Shown in pieces: positions 1 through 8,142 of a stretch of DNA of 64,000 bases. Numbering within the stretch: position 1 is the first letter of the stretch; each line of letters begins with the position of its first letter. The DNA is from an uncultured Lachnospiraceae bacterium (lineage in GTDB: Bacteria; Bacillota; Clostridia; Lachnospirales; Lachnospiraceae): contig CAJUAA010000018.1 of NCBI GenBank assembly GCA_910584205.1, forward strand, positions 10,452-74,451, read 5' to 3'. Position numbers and translations under genes: made by a program. The notes below the pieces were generated by a model, which made no database searches, was not told the origin of the DNA, and saw only the letters and a list, made by a program, of their open reading frames with translations.

Positions 1-14
1 CGTATTTCCGGATT

Positions 15-836
15 TTACTGATCGGAATTCCTTTCTCTTCCCATGTACCTGTCCGAAATCATACCCCGTATTTCGGTTCCCTCGTTGTTCCAATATGCTT
101 TCAGGACTGCCAGCTGGTCGCCCAGCGCAAAATCTTTCACGCCAAGCTCTGCGTAATACTCCGCTTCTTTCGCCGAATGAATTTCACATCTTGGCCGTAC
201 GCCGTGAGCCAGCGCCGTCTCGATGCATTTTCGTTCCGCCGCTCTGACTTCACCGGCATGATCCGCACGGTTCCATCCTCTGCTCATACAGTAGTCGTTC
301 GGACCAAATTGAATCATATCAACCCCCGGAACCGAGCAGATCTCGTCAATATGATTTACCGCCTCTTCTTTCTCAATCATGAAGCAGAGCACAAGGTCAT
401 TCAATCGTTTTATATGATCCTGAACCGGAATATGCGACTGCCCGCCAATGTATCTTCCATTGGGATATCCAAATTCGCCTGTTCCCTCCGGCATCTTCGG
501 CCTTACAAGCCTTACGCTCTCCCGAACCTGGTCCGGATTCGTATGATCGACAAACAGGATACTTTGAAATCCCGCCTGAACCGCTTTCTGCGCGGCATAC
601 CCTCTTCCCTGAAAATCCAGCTTGATCATGCTTCCCATGTGATTCAGTTCTGCAGCTCTTACCATATTGGGAAGGTCTGTATAATCAAACGGAGAATATT
701 CTGCCAGAAATTCTACATAATCGAATTTCCCGGTCTGTCCAACCGCTTCCCAGAAAAATGCATTCGTACTCCACAGTCTTGTGGAAACCAGCGGCAGATC
801 ATTGTCCAGATGAAATCTCAGTTTATTTTCTTTCAT
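15..836 (-). CDS. HpcH/HpaI-family aldolase (2-keto-3-deoxy acid aldolase)
   Basis: Cytoplasmic metal-dependent aldolase of the HpcH/HpaI (2,4-dihydroxyhept-2-ene-1,7-dioate / 2-dehydro-3-deoxyglucarate aldolase) family, which splits 2-keto-3-deoxy acids into pyruvate and an aldehyde. The 273 residues span one complete TIM barrel; the likely metal ligands are Glu155 (in MIEKEE) and Asp181 (in GPND). The ATG overlaps the stop of the upstream kinase gene by four bases (ATGA), so the two are translationally coupled. It is the last visible gene of a TRAP transporter / GntR / FGGY kinase operon, which suggests that an imported sugar acid or polyol derivative is phosphorylated or dehydrated and then cleaved here. 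The exact substrate cannot be read from sequence. Confidence 0.85.
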   Translation of the reverse strand: MKENKLRFHLDNDLPLVSTRLWSTNAFFWEAVGQTGKFDYVEFLAEYSPFDYTDLPNMVRAAELNHMGSMIKLDFQGRGYAAQKAVQAGFQSILFVDHTNPDQVRESVRLVRPKMPEGTGEFGYPNGRYIGGQSHIPVQDHIKRLNDLVLCFMIEKEEAVNHIDEICSVPGVDMIQFGPNDYCMSRGWNRADHAGEVRAAERKCIETALAHGVRPRCEIHSAKEAEYYAELGVKDFALGDQLAVLKAYWNNEGTEIRGMISDRYMGRERNSDQ

Positions 837-2203
837 ATTTCATACGCTCCTTTTACAATTCTTTTCATTTGTTTTTTACTGCATTCAACGGCAAGGCACA
901 ACAATCCGGCTGCCGCCTCATCCTTCATTGTCGATAATCTGCATTGTTTCCCGGAAATCTTCTGGATCTTCCGAACCAGTTCCGGCGTTCTCCAGTTCAC
1001 ACCGCCGGAACAGACGATTCCATTGATCTCGCCCACGGACTCTGTTAATATTGCTGCATACTTCCAGTAGGTTTCTGCCATGTTCTGATACGCTGCTGAA
1101 AACAGAGTGCCAATATGAAGATTGTCCTGAAAAATATGCTGTATGGAACCTCCTTTCACAAAATACGGATTTTTATAAAAATTCACATCTACCTGAAGGT
1201 TTTCATCCTGCTGCCCCGCAAGGGAATGTACCTTTTCCCAGACCTCTGCTGTCGAAATTTTTATTTCTGTCATTTCAAACACAATTTCTTTCATAAAATC
1301 GACCAGTACGGCAAGATTTCTTCCTGCCGGCATATTTGAAATCGTGTACAGAAAGCGGTCTCCGAAATACGGCCTGATCTCATATCCGCCCGGAACAAAT
1401 TCAGAAGATACATATGCAACCTGAGAAGCGGTCGCCGTATTGATCACCATATCCCCTTCGTGCACATCGCTTCCAAGAACTGCCACCTGCATATCTCCAT
1501 AATCCGGAAAAACCTTGATCTTACAGTTTCCCGTTCTGTAGATCCCACATACTTCGCAGTCTTTCCACACAATTTCCGGAAATGCAATCCTGCCAAAGTC
1601 CATCTTCTGTATGATCTTCTCATGGATGCATCTATGATGCACATCCAGAAAGCCCAGAGGCGCAAAGCTTTCCGCATGGGTCACATTTTTCCCTGTCAGA
1701 CTGTATATGATATACGAACCCAGTGTATAGAGGGTACCGTTTCGCGGAATGGAAGGATCATCTTCGAGCATGGCGTACAAATTGCACATGCCCATGGCTG
1801 GTTTTAAATATACTCCATTTTCAGTCATATCACATTTTGGAATCAGTTCTTCAAGATATTCCAGATAAGTCCTGCGATCTCCTTTTCGCTGATTCAGGCA
1901 CCGCATATCCTGCCATGATACATACATATCCCTTCTGTGCGGAACCGAATATACAAAACCATGCATTTGTACCGAAAGCAGAAGCCCTTCTATCTCTTCC
2001 GGATAACCGGCAGCATATTCTTCGATCACATCCGTCACTTTTCTTACGATCTGTGCGGCGTCAATTTCATAAGCTCCCCGGACTGCGCATTCCGTTTTCC
2101 CCGGCATTTCATCAGAACGCCGGTCAACAATGGATTTTGCATCCGCATCCATGAAAACAGTTTTGATAAAACTGCTGCCTAAATCAATACCTAAATATTT
2201 CAT
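833..2203 (-). CDS. FGGY-family carbohydrate kinase
   Basis: ATP-dependent sugar or polyol kinase of the FGGY family (xylulokinase/gluconokinase-like), 456 residues. The N-terminus MKYLGIDLGSS carries the DxG phosphate-1 loop of the ASKHA fold; a CSGG-type segment (VCSGGVNWRTPELV) near residue 400 is the second ATP-binding motif. I chose the ATG at 2203 rather than a longer frame because it sits just after the GntR stop (gap 25 bp) behind AAAGAAGA and begins exactly at the family start. The stop overlaps the aldolase start. With TRAP transporter, GntR regulator and aldolase in the same operon it probably phosphorylates the imported compound or its keto product. It could be a divergent member with an unusual substrate. 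Confidence 0.85.
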   Translation of the reverse strand: MKYLGIDLGSSFIKTVFMDADAKSIVDRRSDEMPGKTECAVRGAYEIDAAQIVRKVTDVIEEYAAGYPEEIEGLLLSVQMHGFVYSVPHRRDMYVSWQDMRCLNQRKGDRRTYLEYLEELIPKCDMTENGVYLKPAMGMCNLYAMLEDDPSIPRNGTLYTLGSYIIYSLTGKNVTHAESFAPLGFLDVHHRCIHEKIIQKMDFGRIAFPEIVWKDCEVCGIYRTGNCKIKVFPDYGDMQVAVLGSDVHEGDMVINTATASQVAYVSSEFVPGGYEIRPYFGDRFLYTISNMPAGRNLAVLVDFMKEIVFEMTEIKISTAEVWEKVHSLAGQQDENLQVDVNFYKNPYFVKGGSIQHIFQDNLHIGTLFSAAYQNMAETYWKYAAILTESVGEINGIVCSGGVNWRTPELVRKIQKISGKQCRLSTMKDEAAAGLLCLAVECSKKQMKRIVKGAYEI

Positions 2204-2228
2204 TCTTCTTTGTACCGTCTGTTTCCCA

Positions 2229-2918
2229 TCATTCTTTCTTTGCCTGCTCAATGGCCCGAAGGACATCCGTCATAGCCGCTTCTTCTGAATGGTATCTCAC
2301 AAACTCAAGCACGTCCGGGTCTTTTTCCATCAGCATCTCCGCAATCTTCTTATGCGATTCATAATTCCCATGTTCGTTCAGATCCGGCGCAAGAGACGCG
2401 TTAAAGTATACGATCGTGGAAATCATCGGCCAGATGGTATGCATGCATTGGATCAAAGTTACATTATCCGTCATTGCGAAAATTTCTTTATGAAATCTGT
2501 CATTGCTGTCCACCAGCTCATAACGGCGTTTCTCCCGGTCTTCAATCTGAAGGTCAGAATAAAACTTGCCTACGATGCTCAGCAGTTTCAGGAAATCATT
2601 ATTCTGCCGTTCCAGAATTATTCTGCATGCAGCGCATTCCAGTATGCTTCTCGTCTGGCAGAGATCTTCTATGTATTTCTCCGTCACTGTCACAATTTCC
2701 TTACGCCCGTTGCTTTTCTCTATCATGAGCCCGTCTGAAATCAGAGTCCTGCACACCACTCTTACCGAGCTTCTGGACACCTGGTATTTTCCGGCAATTT
2801 CCGCTTCACTGATGCCTTTTCTGCCTTTATATTTTCCCAGCAGTATATCCCTTCTCATGCCTGCCAGAACCATATTTACCGTAGCCTGATGCTCAAATTC
2901 AGATTTAGCCATATTCAT
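2229..2918 (-). CDS. GntR-family transcriptional regulator, FCD subfamily
   Basis: DNA-binding regulator of 229 residues: an N-terminal winged helix (about residues 10-75, with SEAEIAGKYQVSRSSVR as recognition region) followed by an FCD effector domain that is all alpha-helical and contains the conserved Asp/His ligand pattern (DSNDRFHKEIF near residue 130). FCD regulators usually bind a sugar acid or carboxylate and repress transport and catabolism genes. I placed the start at 2918 because GGAG lies six bases upstream; earlier in-frame codons overlap or crowd dctM. The gene lies between dctM and the kinase, so it probably regulates its own operon through the TTGTnGnC array in the leader at 5585-5632. 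Confidence 0.88.
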   Translation of the reverse strand: MNMAKSEFEHQATVNMVLAGMRRDILLGKYKGRKGISEAEIAGKYQVSRSSVRVVCRTLISDGLMIEKSNGRKEIVTVTEKYIEDLCQTRSILECAACRIILERQNNDFLKLLSIVGKFYSDLQIEDREKRRYELVDSNDRFHKEIFAMTDNVTLIQCMHTIWPMISTIVYFNASLAPDLNEHGNYESHKKIAEMLMEKDPDVLEFVRYHSEEAAMTDVLRAIEQAKKE

Positions 2919-2938
2919 TCCACACTCCATAATCCTGT

Positions 2939-4225
2939 TTATTTTCCAATGCTCATCATGGACGGCAGCAGAATGCTGATCTGCGGAAACAACACCAGAA
3001 TCGTCAATGCTGCACATAAAACAATATACCATGGAACCAACGACTTAATCAACCTCGACATTGACACTCTTCCAACTTTTGAAACCGCAAACAGACAGGT
3101 CCCGAAAGGAGGCGAAATGACGCCGATCATAAGATTGAATACCATCACAATCCCAAAATGAATCGGATTAATCCCATATGCCACTGCCATGGGAAATACA
3201 ATGGGCGTCAGAATCGTAATTGCGCTTACCGTCTCCATAAACATGCCAATTACAAGAAACGAAAGATTGAACAGCAACCAGAAAATCCATTTTGAATGAA
3301 CCACCGACATCAGGGATGCTACCAGCTGCTGCGGAACATTTGCCCTGATGAGGGCGCTGCCAAAAAATGTGGAAACGGCCAGCAGGATACAGATCGGACC
3401 CGCGTCCGCCACCGTTTCCCGAACTACATTTAAATAGGTTTTAAGAGAAAGTGCTCTGTATATAACAATTCCCAAAAATGAAGCGTACACGACACAGATG
3501 GCCGCGGCTTCCGTCGGAGTAAAAATTCCGGTGTAAATTCCAAGAAGAATAATCACCGGTGTAAAACACGGGAGAATCCCATTTTTCAAATCGGAACACG
3601 TATGTCTCCATGAAATGAACTTGTCTCTTGGATAATGCCTGCGGCAGGCAAAAACAGTAACCAGCGCCGCCATGCATAATGCGATAACGATTCCCGGCAG
3701 CAGACCGGCAACCAGAAGCGCTCCCACCGAAGTGCCGGATACCATTCCGAACACGATCAGCGGCATGCTTGGCGGTACAATCGGCCCCAGTGTTGAAGAC
3801 GCAGCAGTTACCGCGCAGGAGAAATCGCGGTCATAGCCTGCGTGATCCATGGCCTGCACTTCAATCTGCCCCAGGCCGGCCGCATCCGCAATCGCAGTTC
3901 CTGACATACCGGCAAATATGAAAGAAGCCAGTATATTCACATGGCCCAAGCCGCCCGGAATCCCGCCGACAACCGCACGCGCCGCTTTAAACAGGCGGTC
4001 CGTAATGCCGCAGGCGTTCATCAGCTTCCCCGCAAGAAGAAAAAGCGGAATACACAGAATCGTAAAACTGTTGATTCCATTTATCATGTTTGATGTAATG
4101 CTCATCCATTTGATTCCTGTACTCAGCTGCATGATGACGATTCCAGCCGCCGCAATCGCATAGGGAACCGGAAAGCCAAGCAAAAATAAAACAATTAAAA
4201 TAATTAACCCCATGACCGGATTCAT
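2939..4225 (-). CDS. dctM: TRAP transporter large permease (DctM)
   Basis: Large membrane subunit (428 residues, about 12 membrane helices) of a tripartite ATP-independent periplasmic-type transporter, which couples carboxylate uptake to the sodium gradient. Typical DctM segments are visible: the N-terminal helix ending GFPVPYAIAAAG, PLFLLAGKLM, the conserved GIFTPTEAA signature near residue 235, and a C-terminal GVISPPFGTCLFA motif. Start overlaps the DctQ stop by four bases. It works with the small permease at 4222 and a solute receptor; the receptor encoded here is truncated, so function of the complex in this strain is uncertain. Confidence 0.93.
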   Translation of the reverse strand: MNPVMGLIILIVLFLLGFPVPYAIAAAGIVIMQLSTGIKWMSITSNMINGINSFTILCIPLFLLAGKLMNACGITDRLFKAARAVVGGIPGGLGHVNILASFIFAGMSGTAIADAAGLGQIEVQAMDHAGYDRDFSCAVTAASSTLGPIVPPSMPLIVFGMVSGTSVGALLVAGLLPGIVIALCMAALVTVFACRRHYPRDKFISWRHTCSDLKNGILPCFTPVIILLGIYTGIFTPTEAAAICVVYASFLGIVIYRALSLKTYLNVVRETVADAGPICILLAVSTFFGSALIRANVPQQLVASLMSVVHSKWIFWLLFNLSFLVIGMFMETVSAITILTPIVFPMAVAYGINPIHFGIVMVFNLMIGVISPPFGTCLFAVSKVGRVSMSRLIKSLVPWYIVLCAALTILVLFPQISILLPSMMSIGK

Positions 4226-4806
4226 ACGTTTCTTCCCCTTTCCACGTTTTCAAGTTCTTTTTGAATCTTTTTTGTTTCTGCTTCCATTTCCATGCTGTTC
4301 TGTTCTTCCTGTGTCAGCACGGTTTCCTGACCGGAAAATAAAAGACATGCCCGGATCAGATTTGCCGCCAGCAGCAGAAGAAATGCCAAAACGATGACCG
4401 CGTACAACCAACCCATCTGAATCCACCTGTTTGTTGACGCCCGAAGATTTCCCCTAAATGCATTCCCCATGTTCACATACATACTGTAACAGAACATACT
4501 TCCGTAAACAGCCATAACCATATGAAAGATTCCCATGATAATCCTTCTCGTTCTCCCGGATAAAATATCAAACAGCACTGTTATCCTCAAATCCTGCCCC
4601 CGCACTGCCGCAACCGGCCATAATATAAATACAAACAGTACATAACAATAACGGGCCAGTTCCTCTGTTCCCGAAGTCGCTACGCCCAGCCTTCTGGTTA
4701 TAATCTGGAACATTATAATTGCAATAATAATGATCAAAAACAAAACGCATACGTTGATCAAACCGTTTTCAATTTTTTCAAGAACACTCCTGAGCTTCCC
4801 CTGCAT
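4222..4806 (-). CDS. dctQ: TRAP transporter small permease (DctQ)
   Basis: Four-helix small membrane subunit of the TRAP transporter, 194 residues from the ATG at 4806, chosen because AGGAGG stands six bases upstream. The two-helix hairpin, the central GTEELARYCYVLFVFILWPVA-like region (short Trp/Glu-containing DctQ signature) and the C-terminal helices followed by a charged tail (EAETKKIQKELENVERGRNV) are as expected, although the last 40 residues form a longer than usual cytoplasmic extension rich in Glu and Lys. Lies between dctP and dctM and is probably translationally coupled to dctM. Confidence 0.9.
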   Translation of the reverse strand: MQGKLRSVLEKIENGLINVCVLFLIIIIAIIMFQIITRRLGVATSGTEELARYCYVLFVFILWPVAAVRGQDLRITVLFDILSGRTRRIIMGIFHMVMAVYGSMFCYSMYVNMGNAFRGNLRASTNRWIQMGWLYAVIVLAFLLLLAANLIRACLLFSGQETVLTQEEQNSMEMEAETKKIQKELENVERGRNV

Positions 4807-4896
4807 ACCATACCTCCTCGTCACGGATGAACCTGATGAGCAGGAAGGAGAAACAGCCCGCCGGCCGTCTCTCCCACCTGACCTGCAAATGACTTT

Positions 4897-5568
4897 TTAT
4901 TTGGAACACTCCTCAATCAATGCCATAACCTCATCATAACTCAACGCCCATTCTCCGGATTCAAACTGGGATTTCCAGAAGGGAATGCTTGCTTCACGGG
5001 CACTGTCAACATCAAAGTCCACGACCTCGCAGCCTGCATCCTGATATTTCTGAAGCCATTCCTCTTCCTCCAGCTCTCCATTTTCTTCTCCCCAGGCAAT
5101 TGCTTCTTCTCCGGCTCTCGTAATCGCCTCTTTATAGTGATCCGGCAGCGATTCGTATAAGGAATTGTTCATACAGATGATTGCAACTTCTACCACATGA
5201 TCTGTATTTATGACATAATCAACCACCTCAGGAACATTCAGATATCCGGACTCGCTCAGAGGATTCTCACATCCTTCTACTACGCCGGTCTGAATGGAAG
5301 TATAGAGTTCATTCAGAGACAACGGCACAGTTACCGCTCCGGTCGCCTGCCATGCGGCATTCCAGAGAGCGCTGGAGTTCATTCTTAATTTTAAGCCTCC
5401 GAGATCATCCACATTTTCGATCTTTCTGGTTGCAGCCACTTTTCTCATGCCGCGGTAAAAACCACCGCAAAGATCTTTTACATTATGTTCGTCTGCCCAG
5501 GACTGTCTCACTTCTTTGATCACATCACTGTCATATATTCTCATATAAGTATCACGGTCGGTAATCAT
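4897..5568 (-). CDS. TRAP solute-binding protein DctP, N-terminally truncated
   Basis: Encodes only the C-terminal two thirds of a DctP receptor (223 residues against about 330-350). The retained part has the family markers GLKLRMNSSALW (ligand Arg of the KxRxxxxP region), GVVEGCENP and a normal C-terminus. Missing are the signal peptide or lipobox and the first alpha/beta half of domain 1; the protein starts at ITDRDTYMRIYD, which aligns with the middle of normal receptors. Despite this, a good GGAGG ribosome site nine bases upstream of the ATG and a strong promoter at 5646-5674 precede it. Either an in-frame deletion (or assembly gap) fused the leader to an internal codon, or the product is a cytoplasmic remnant. 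As encoded it should not be exported. Confidence 0.75.
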   Translation of the reverse strand: MITDRDTYMRIYDSDVIKEVRQSWADEHNVKDLCGGFYRGMRKVAATRKIENVDDLGGLKLRMNSSALWNAAWQATGAVTVPLSLNELYTSIQTGVVEGCENPLSESGYLNVPEVVDYVINTDHVVEVAIICMNNSLYESLPDHYKEAITRAGEEAIAWGEENGELEEEEWLQKYQDAGCEVVDFDVDSAREASIPFWKSQFESGEWALSYDEVMALIEECSK

Positions 5569-5584
5569 AAAAGTTTTCCTCCAT

Positions 5585-5632
5585 TTGTCGTCTGTTTTAT
5601 TATTTTGTAGACAAATATATTAAATTGTCGAC
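5585..5632. promoter_or_regulatory. Operator array: three TTGTnGnC motifs at 20-bp spacing
   Basis: In the leader of the first TRAP operon the words TTGTCGTC (5585), TTGTAGAC (5605) and TTGTCGAC (5625) begin exactly 20 bp apart, two helical turns, on the same DNA face. The middle one sits in the inverted repeat TTTGT-AG-ACAAA (5604-5615), which resembles the TTGTATACAA-type sites of FCD GntR regulators. A further TAGACAAA lies upstream of the promoter at 5684-5691. The likely ligand is the GntR protein of the same operon; this is inference. Confidence 0.55.
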
Positions 5633-5645
5633 TTTTATACGACCT

Positions 5646-5674
5646 ATTATATGCATATATGAAATAAAAGTCAA
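5646..5674 (-). promoter_or_regulatory. Sigma-A promoter of first TRAP operon
   Basis: On the minus strand TTGACT (5669-5674) and a perfect TATAAT (5646-5651) are separated by 17 bp. Transcription would start near 5639, giving a leader of about 70 bases that contains the operator array and the GGAGG ribosome site before the truncated dctP. Confidence 0.8.
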
Positions 5675-5751
5675 TGGAAAATATAGACAAAACAAAGGGG
5701 AAAAATTTGTTGATATTTACAGATACAAATTTTGATTTTGCGATAAACAGC

Positions 5752-5777
5752 AAAAAGGCCCGGATCTCTCCAGGCCT
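5752..5777 (-). terminator. Rho-independent terminator after pdxA
   Basis: Read on the minus strand: a 9-bp stem AGGCCTGGA / TCCGGGCCT (one G-U pair) with loop GAGA, followed by TTTTTG. It lies 87 bp past the pdxA stop and closes the second TRAP operon. The stretch 5568-5864 otherwise holds only the leader, operators and promoter of the next operon. Confidence 0.85.
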
Positions 5778-5863
5778 TCCTGCCGTATAAATTTGTCTTA
5801 GAAGGGTATGTTAAAAAACATAGCACTTAGCCATATCATATGACTCGAACTTTAATCCGGCAG

Positions 5864-6883
5864 CTATTTTGCCGCCACAACCGCCATCTGGGAGCACTGC
5901 TTCACTGCGTTTTCAAAAGAAGCCGTGGTCACGATGCCTTTTCCTGCGATATCATAGGCAGTTCCGTGTCCGCAGGTAACAATGGGAATCTCAAATCCTC
6001 CCGCAACGGTGATGCCGCCCTCGAAGCCGATGAGCTTCAGCGCGATCTGGCCCTGGTCGTGATACATGGTGACAACCCCGTCAAACTCTTTCTTCACCAG
6101 AGCTTTATGGAATACAATATCCGACGGGAACGGACCCGATGCGTTGATGCCGTTTTCCTGCGCATCCTTAATGGCCGGAGCGATCACCTCGATCTCCTCC
6201 CGGCCGCAGTCCCCGTTCTCTCCGCAGTGCGGATTGAGCGCTGCCACGCCGATCCTCGGATTCTCGATGCCTGCGCTGGTCAATGTCTTATAGGAAAGAC
6301 GGATGGCTCTTTTGATCCTCATGCCGTCATTTTCTTTCAGGTCCGCGCTCACCTGCGAGATCGGAATATGGCTGGTCGTTCTGGTCGTATAGAGGCCGTT
6401 GGTGACATTGATCTCTCCAAAGGGCTCCGTATGGTTCAGAAGACGCGCCAGATAGTGGTGTTCGCTTTCCAGGTCAAGCCCTGCTTCATGCATGCCCGCC
6501 TTGTTCAGAGGCCCGAACACATAGCCGCCGATCTTTCCTGCCTGCCATAATTCCACGCCCAGTTTCAGCATATCCAGACATGCTCTTCCGCTCTTCACCG
6601 TCTTGGTCGCAAAAGGCACATCCGCCGGATCCAGGTCCTTCTGATCCAGCACCGGAAGCCCCTGGCTCCAGTCCGCATCTTCAACCCTGTCGATCACCTG
6701 TAACGTCACTTTGTCAGAAGCACCGATTACATCCAGTGCCCTTTTCAGCACTCTCTGGTCCCCGATGACGACCGGTCTGCAGAACGCGCTGTAAAAGTCT
6801 GCCGCCGCACATTTCGCAACAAGCTCCGGGCCCACGCCCGCCGCATCGCCGAGAAGAACGCCGATTACTGGTTTTTCTGCCAT
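5864..6883 (-). CDS. pdxA: PdxA-family 4-phospho-hydroxyacid dehydrogenase
   Basis: NAD-dependent oxidative decarboxylase of the PdxA family, 339 residues from the ATG at 6883 (GGAGG eight bases upstream). Family markers: GDAAGVGPEL at the N-terminus, a His-rich metal site (GHGTAYDIAGKG near the C-terminus; MYHDQGQIALKL, whose His is a zinc ligand). PdxA proper makes pyridoxal precursors; the PdxA2 branch oxidises D-threonate- or D-erythronate-4-phosphate. Its place in an operon with a TRAP transporter and two cyclase-family hydrolases, far from pyridoxine genes, favours a catabolic PdxA2-type role. The DUF1537 kinase that usually accompanies PdxA2 is not in the window. Confidence 0.88.
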   Translation of the reverse strand: MAEKPVIGVLLGDAAGVGPELVAKCAAADFYSAFCRPVVIGDQRVLKRALDVIGASDKVTLQVIDRVEDADWSQGLPVLDQKDLDPADVPFATKTVKSGRACLDMLKLGVELWQAGKIGGYVFGPLNKAGMHEAGLDLESEHHYLARLLNHTEPFGEINVTNGLYTTRTTSHIPISQVSADLKENDGMRIKRAIRLSYKTLTSAGIENPRIGVAALNPHCGENGDCGREEIEVIAPAIKDAQENGINASGPFPSDIVFHKALVKKEFDGVVTMYHDQGQIALKLIGFEGGITVAGGFEIPIVTCGHGTAYDIAGKGIVTTASFENAVKQCSQMAVVAAK

Positions 6884-6948
6884 TCTAAATTCCTCCATTT
6901 ATGTTCCGCATCCGGGCAGCCAGGGCCGGCCGCCTGGATGCTGTGTTG

Positions 6949-7623
6949 TCAGTCTTCCGCATCCACAACCGCCACACAGCGGATCTGCGCGCCGTTGGCA
7001 TGTTCAAGAGCTGTGGGCAATCCCACAAAGTCAACGGTTTTTCCGGTCACAGACTTCATGTTGCTCATGTATTCGATCATCATGATATCCTTTTTCAGAA
7101 TTTTCCGATGAGTCGTCAGATAACACTGGCTTTCCGGAACGCCGAACCGAAGCTTTCTGATATCATAATCCTGAGCAAAATCAAATCCCACCACATGGGG
7201 TTCCAGCGAAGCCAGCCACTCAGCGCCGTCCTCTGTAATGTACGGGGACTCATCCCAGTAATCATGAGAATGCCACTCGGTCTTGTCTTCCCAGCAGGTT
7301 TTCACAAGGATAATCTTCGTGGGCTCCGTGTCTCCCAGAGCCTCTTTGAGCATATCCGCCGTAATCGACTGATTTGCCTCCACATAGCTCACGTCCAGGA
7401 TCGTCGCTTTTCCGAACAGGTATTCCAGCGGAAAATCATTCAGCGTCTTTGTGTTCGGAAACTGGTGAATGGGCGCGTCGATATGGGTATACCAGTGCGT
7501 CTGCAGCGTAAACCAGGTCACGTTGGCTGCGTCGCCCTTATCGAAGGATTTCACGTCTTTGATCTCGATGGGACATCTCCAGTGCGGAACGATGGGCAAA
7601 GTCAGATCAATGTATTTTTTCAT
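6949..7623 (-). CDS. Cyclase-family (kynurenine formamidase-like) hydrolase, copy 1
   Basis: Metal-dependent hydrolase of the cyclase/KynB family (Pfam Cyclase), 224 residues, cytoplasmic. It keeps the metal motif in the variant form HWYTHIDAPIH (residues about 42-52), that is HxxTHxDxPxH, with Tyr where kynurenine formamidases carry Gly. The ribosome site GGAGGAG precedes the ATG. It lies between the small TRAP permease and pdxA and is about 35 percent similar by eye to copy 2 at 8143-8826, so the two may have arisen by duplication. Likely opens a lactone or lactam or hydrolyses an amide of the imported acid; the actual substrate is unknown. Confidence 0.8.
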   Translation of the reverse strand: MKKYIDLTLPIVPHWRCPIEIKDVKSFDKGDAANVTWFTLQTHWYTHIDAPIHQFPNTKTLNDFPLEYLFGKATILDVSYVEANQSITADMLKEALGDTEPTKIILVKTCWEDKTEWHSHDYWDESPYITEDGAEWLASLEPHVVGFDFAQDYDIRKLRFGVPESQCYLTTHRKILKKDIMMIEYMSNMKSVTGKTVDFVGLPTALEHANGAQIRCVAVVDAED

Positions 7624-7635
7624 GGTGAACTCCTC

Positions 7636-8130
7636 CTACGCTTCCCTCTTAAAGTATTTCAGTGTGTCGATGATCTTCAGGATGCCGATGATGACAATCA
7701 GGATCACTCCCACAAGCACGCCCATATTCATCAGCCACAGAGGATATTTGATGACTGTGGTCGCCTCGCCGGTGCTCATCTGCGTTCCGATGATCGTGAA
7801 CAGCTGCGTTACCAGAAGGATGCTCATCCCCACGGCCGCAATGTACTGGATCAGCTTCATGACGCCGTAGGGAAACATCTTCTGCTTTTCCTTCAGGCCG
7901 TCCTCGATCAGGGTCAGGGAGATCAGCTCGTCGGTGCGGAAGCAGAGCGCCGTTCCCACGAACACGATCCACACAAACATCAGCTTCAGCGCCTCATCCA
8001 CCCACGGAGTCGAAGTATGGAGGATGTTTCTTGCAAATACCGCGTAGGTCTCGATCACGATCATGATCAGTCCGATGCAGCCAAGGATCTGTTCCGTGAG
8101 GGGTACTAATTTTGATGAAATATTTTTCAT
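7636..8130 (-). CDS. dctQ: TRAP transporter small permease (DctQ), second operon
   Basis: Four-helix DctQ subunit of 164 residues. The start is the ATG at 8130, eight bases after AAGGAG; an in-frame GTG nine bases upstream is too close to that site. The helix pattern and the TPWVDEALKLMFVWIVFVGT segment (W-x-E-E/D-type DctQ signature) are clear. Unusually it is separated from dctM by dctP and a cyclase gene rather than adjoining dctM. Confidence 0.88.
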   Translation of the reverse strand: MKNISSKLVPLTEQILGCIGLIMIVIETYAVFARNILHTSTPWVDEALKLMFVWIVFVGTALCFRTDELISLTLIEDGLKEKQKMFPYGVMKLIQYIAAVGMSILLVTQLFTIIGTQMSTGEATTVIKYPLWLMNMGVLVGVILIVIIGILKIIDTLKYFKREA

Positions 8131-8142
8131 GTTGCACACTCC

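Noticed and set aside
177..1070. Plus-strand frame of 297 codons across the aldolase and kinase genes
   Set aside because: Antisense to two recognised enzymes, with no ribosome site and no family features.
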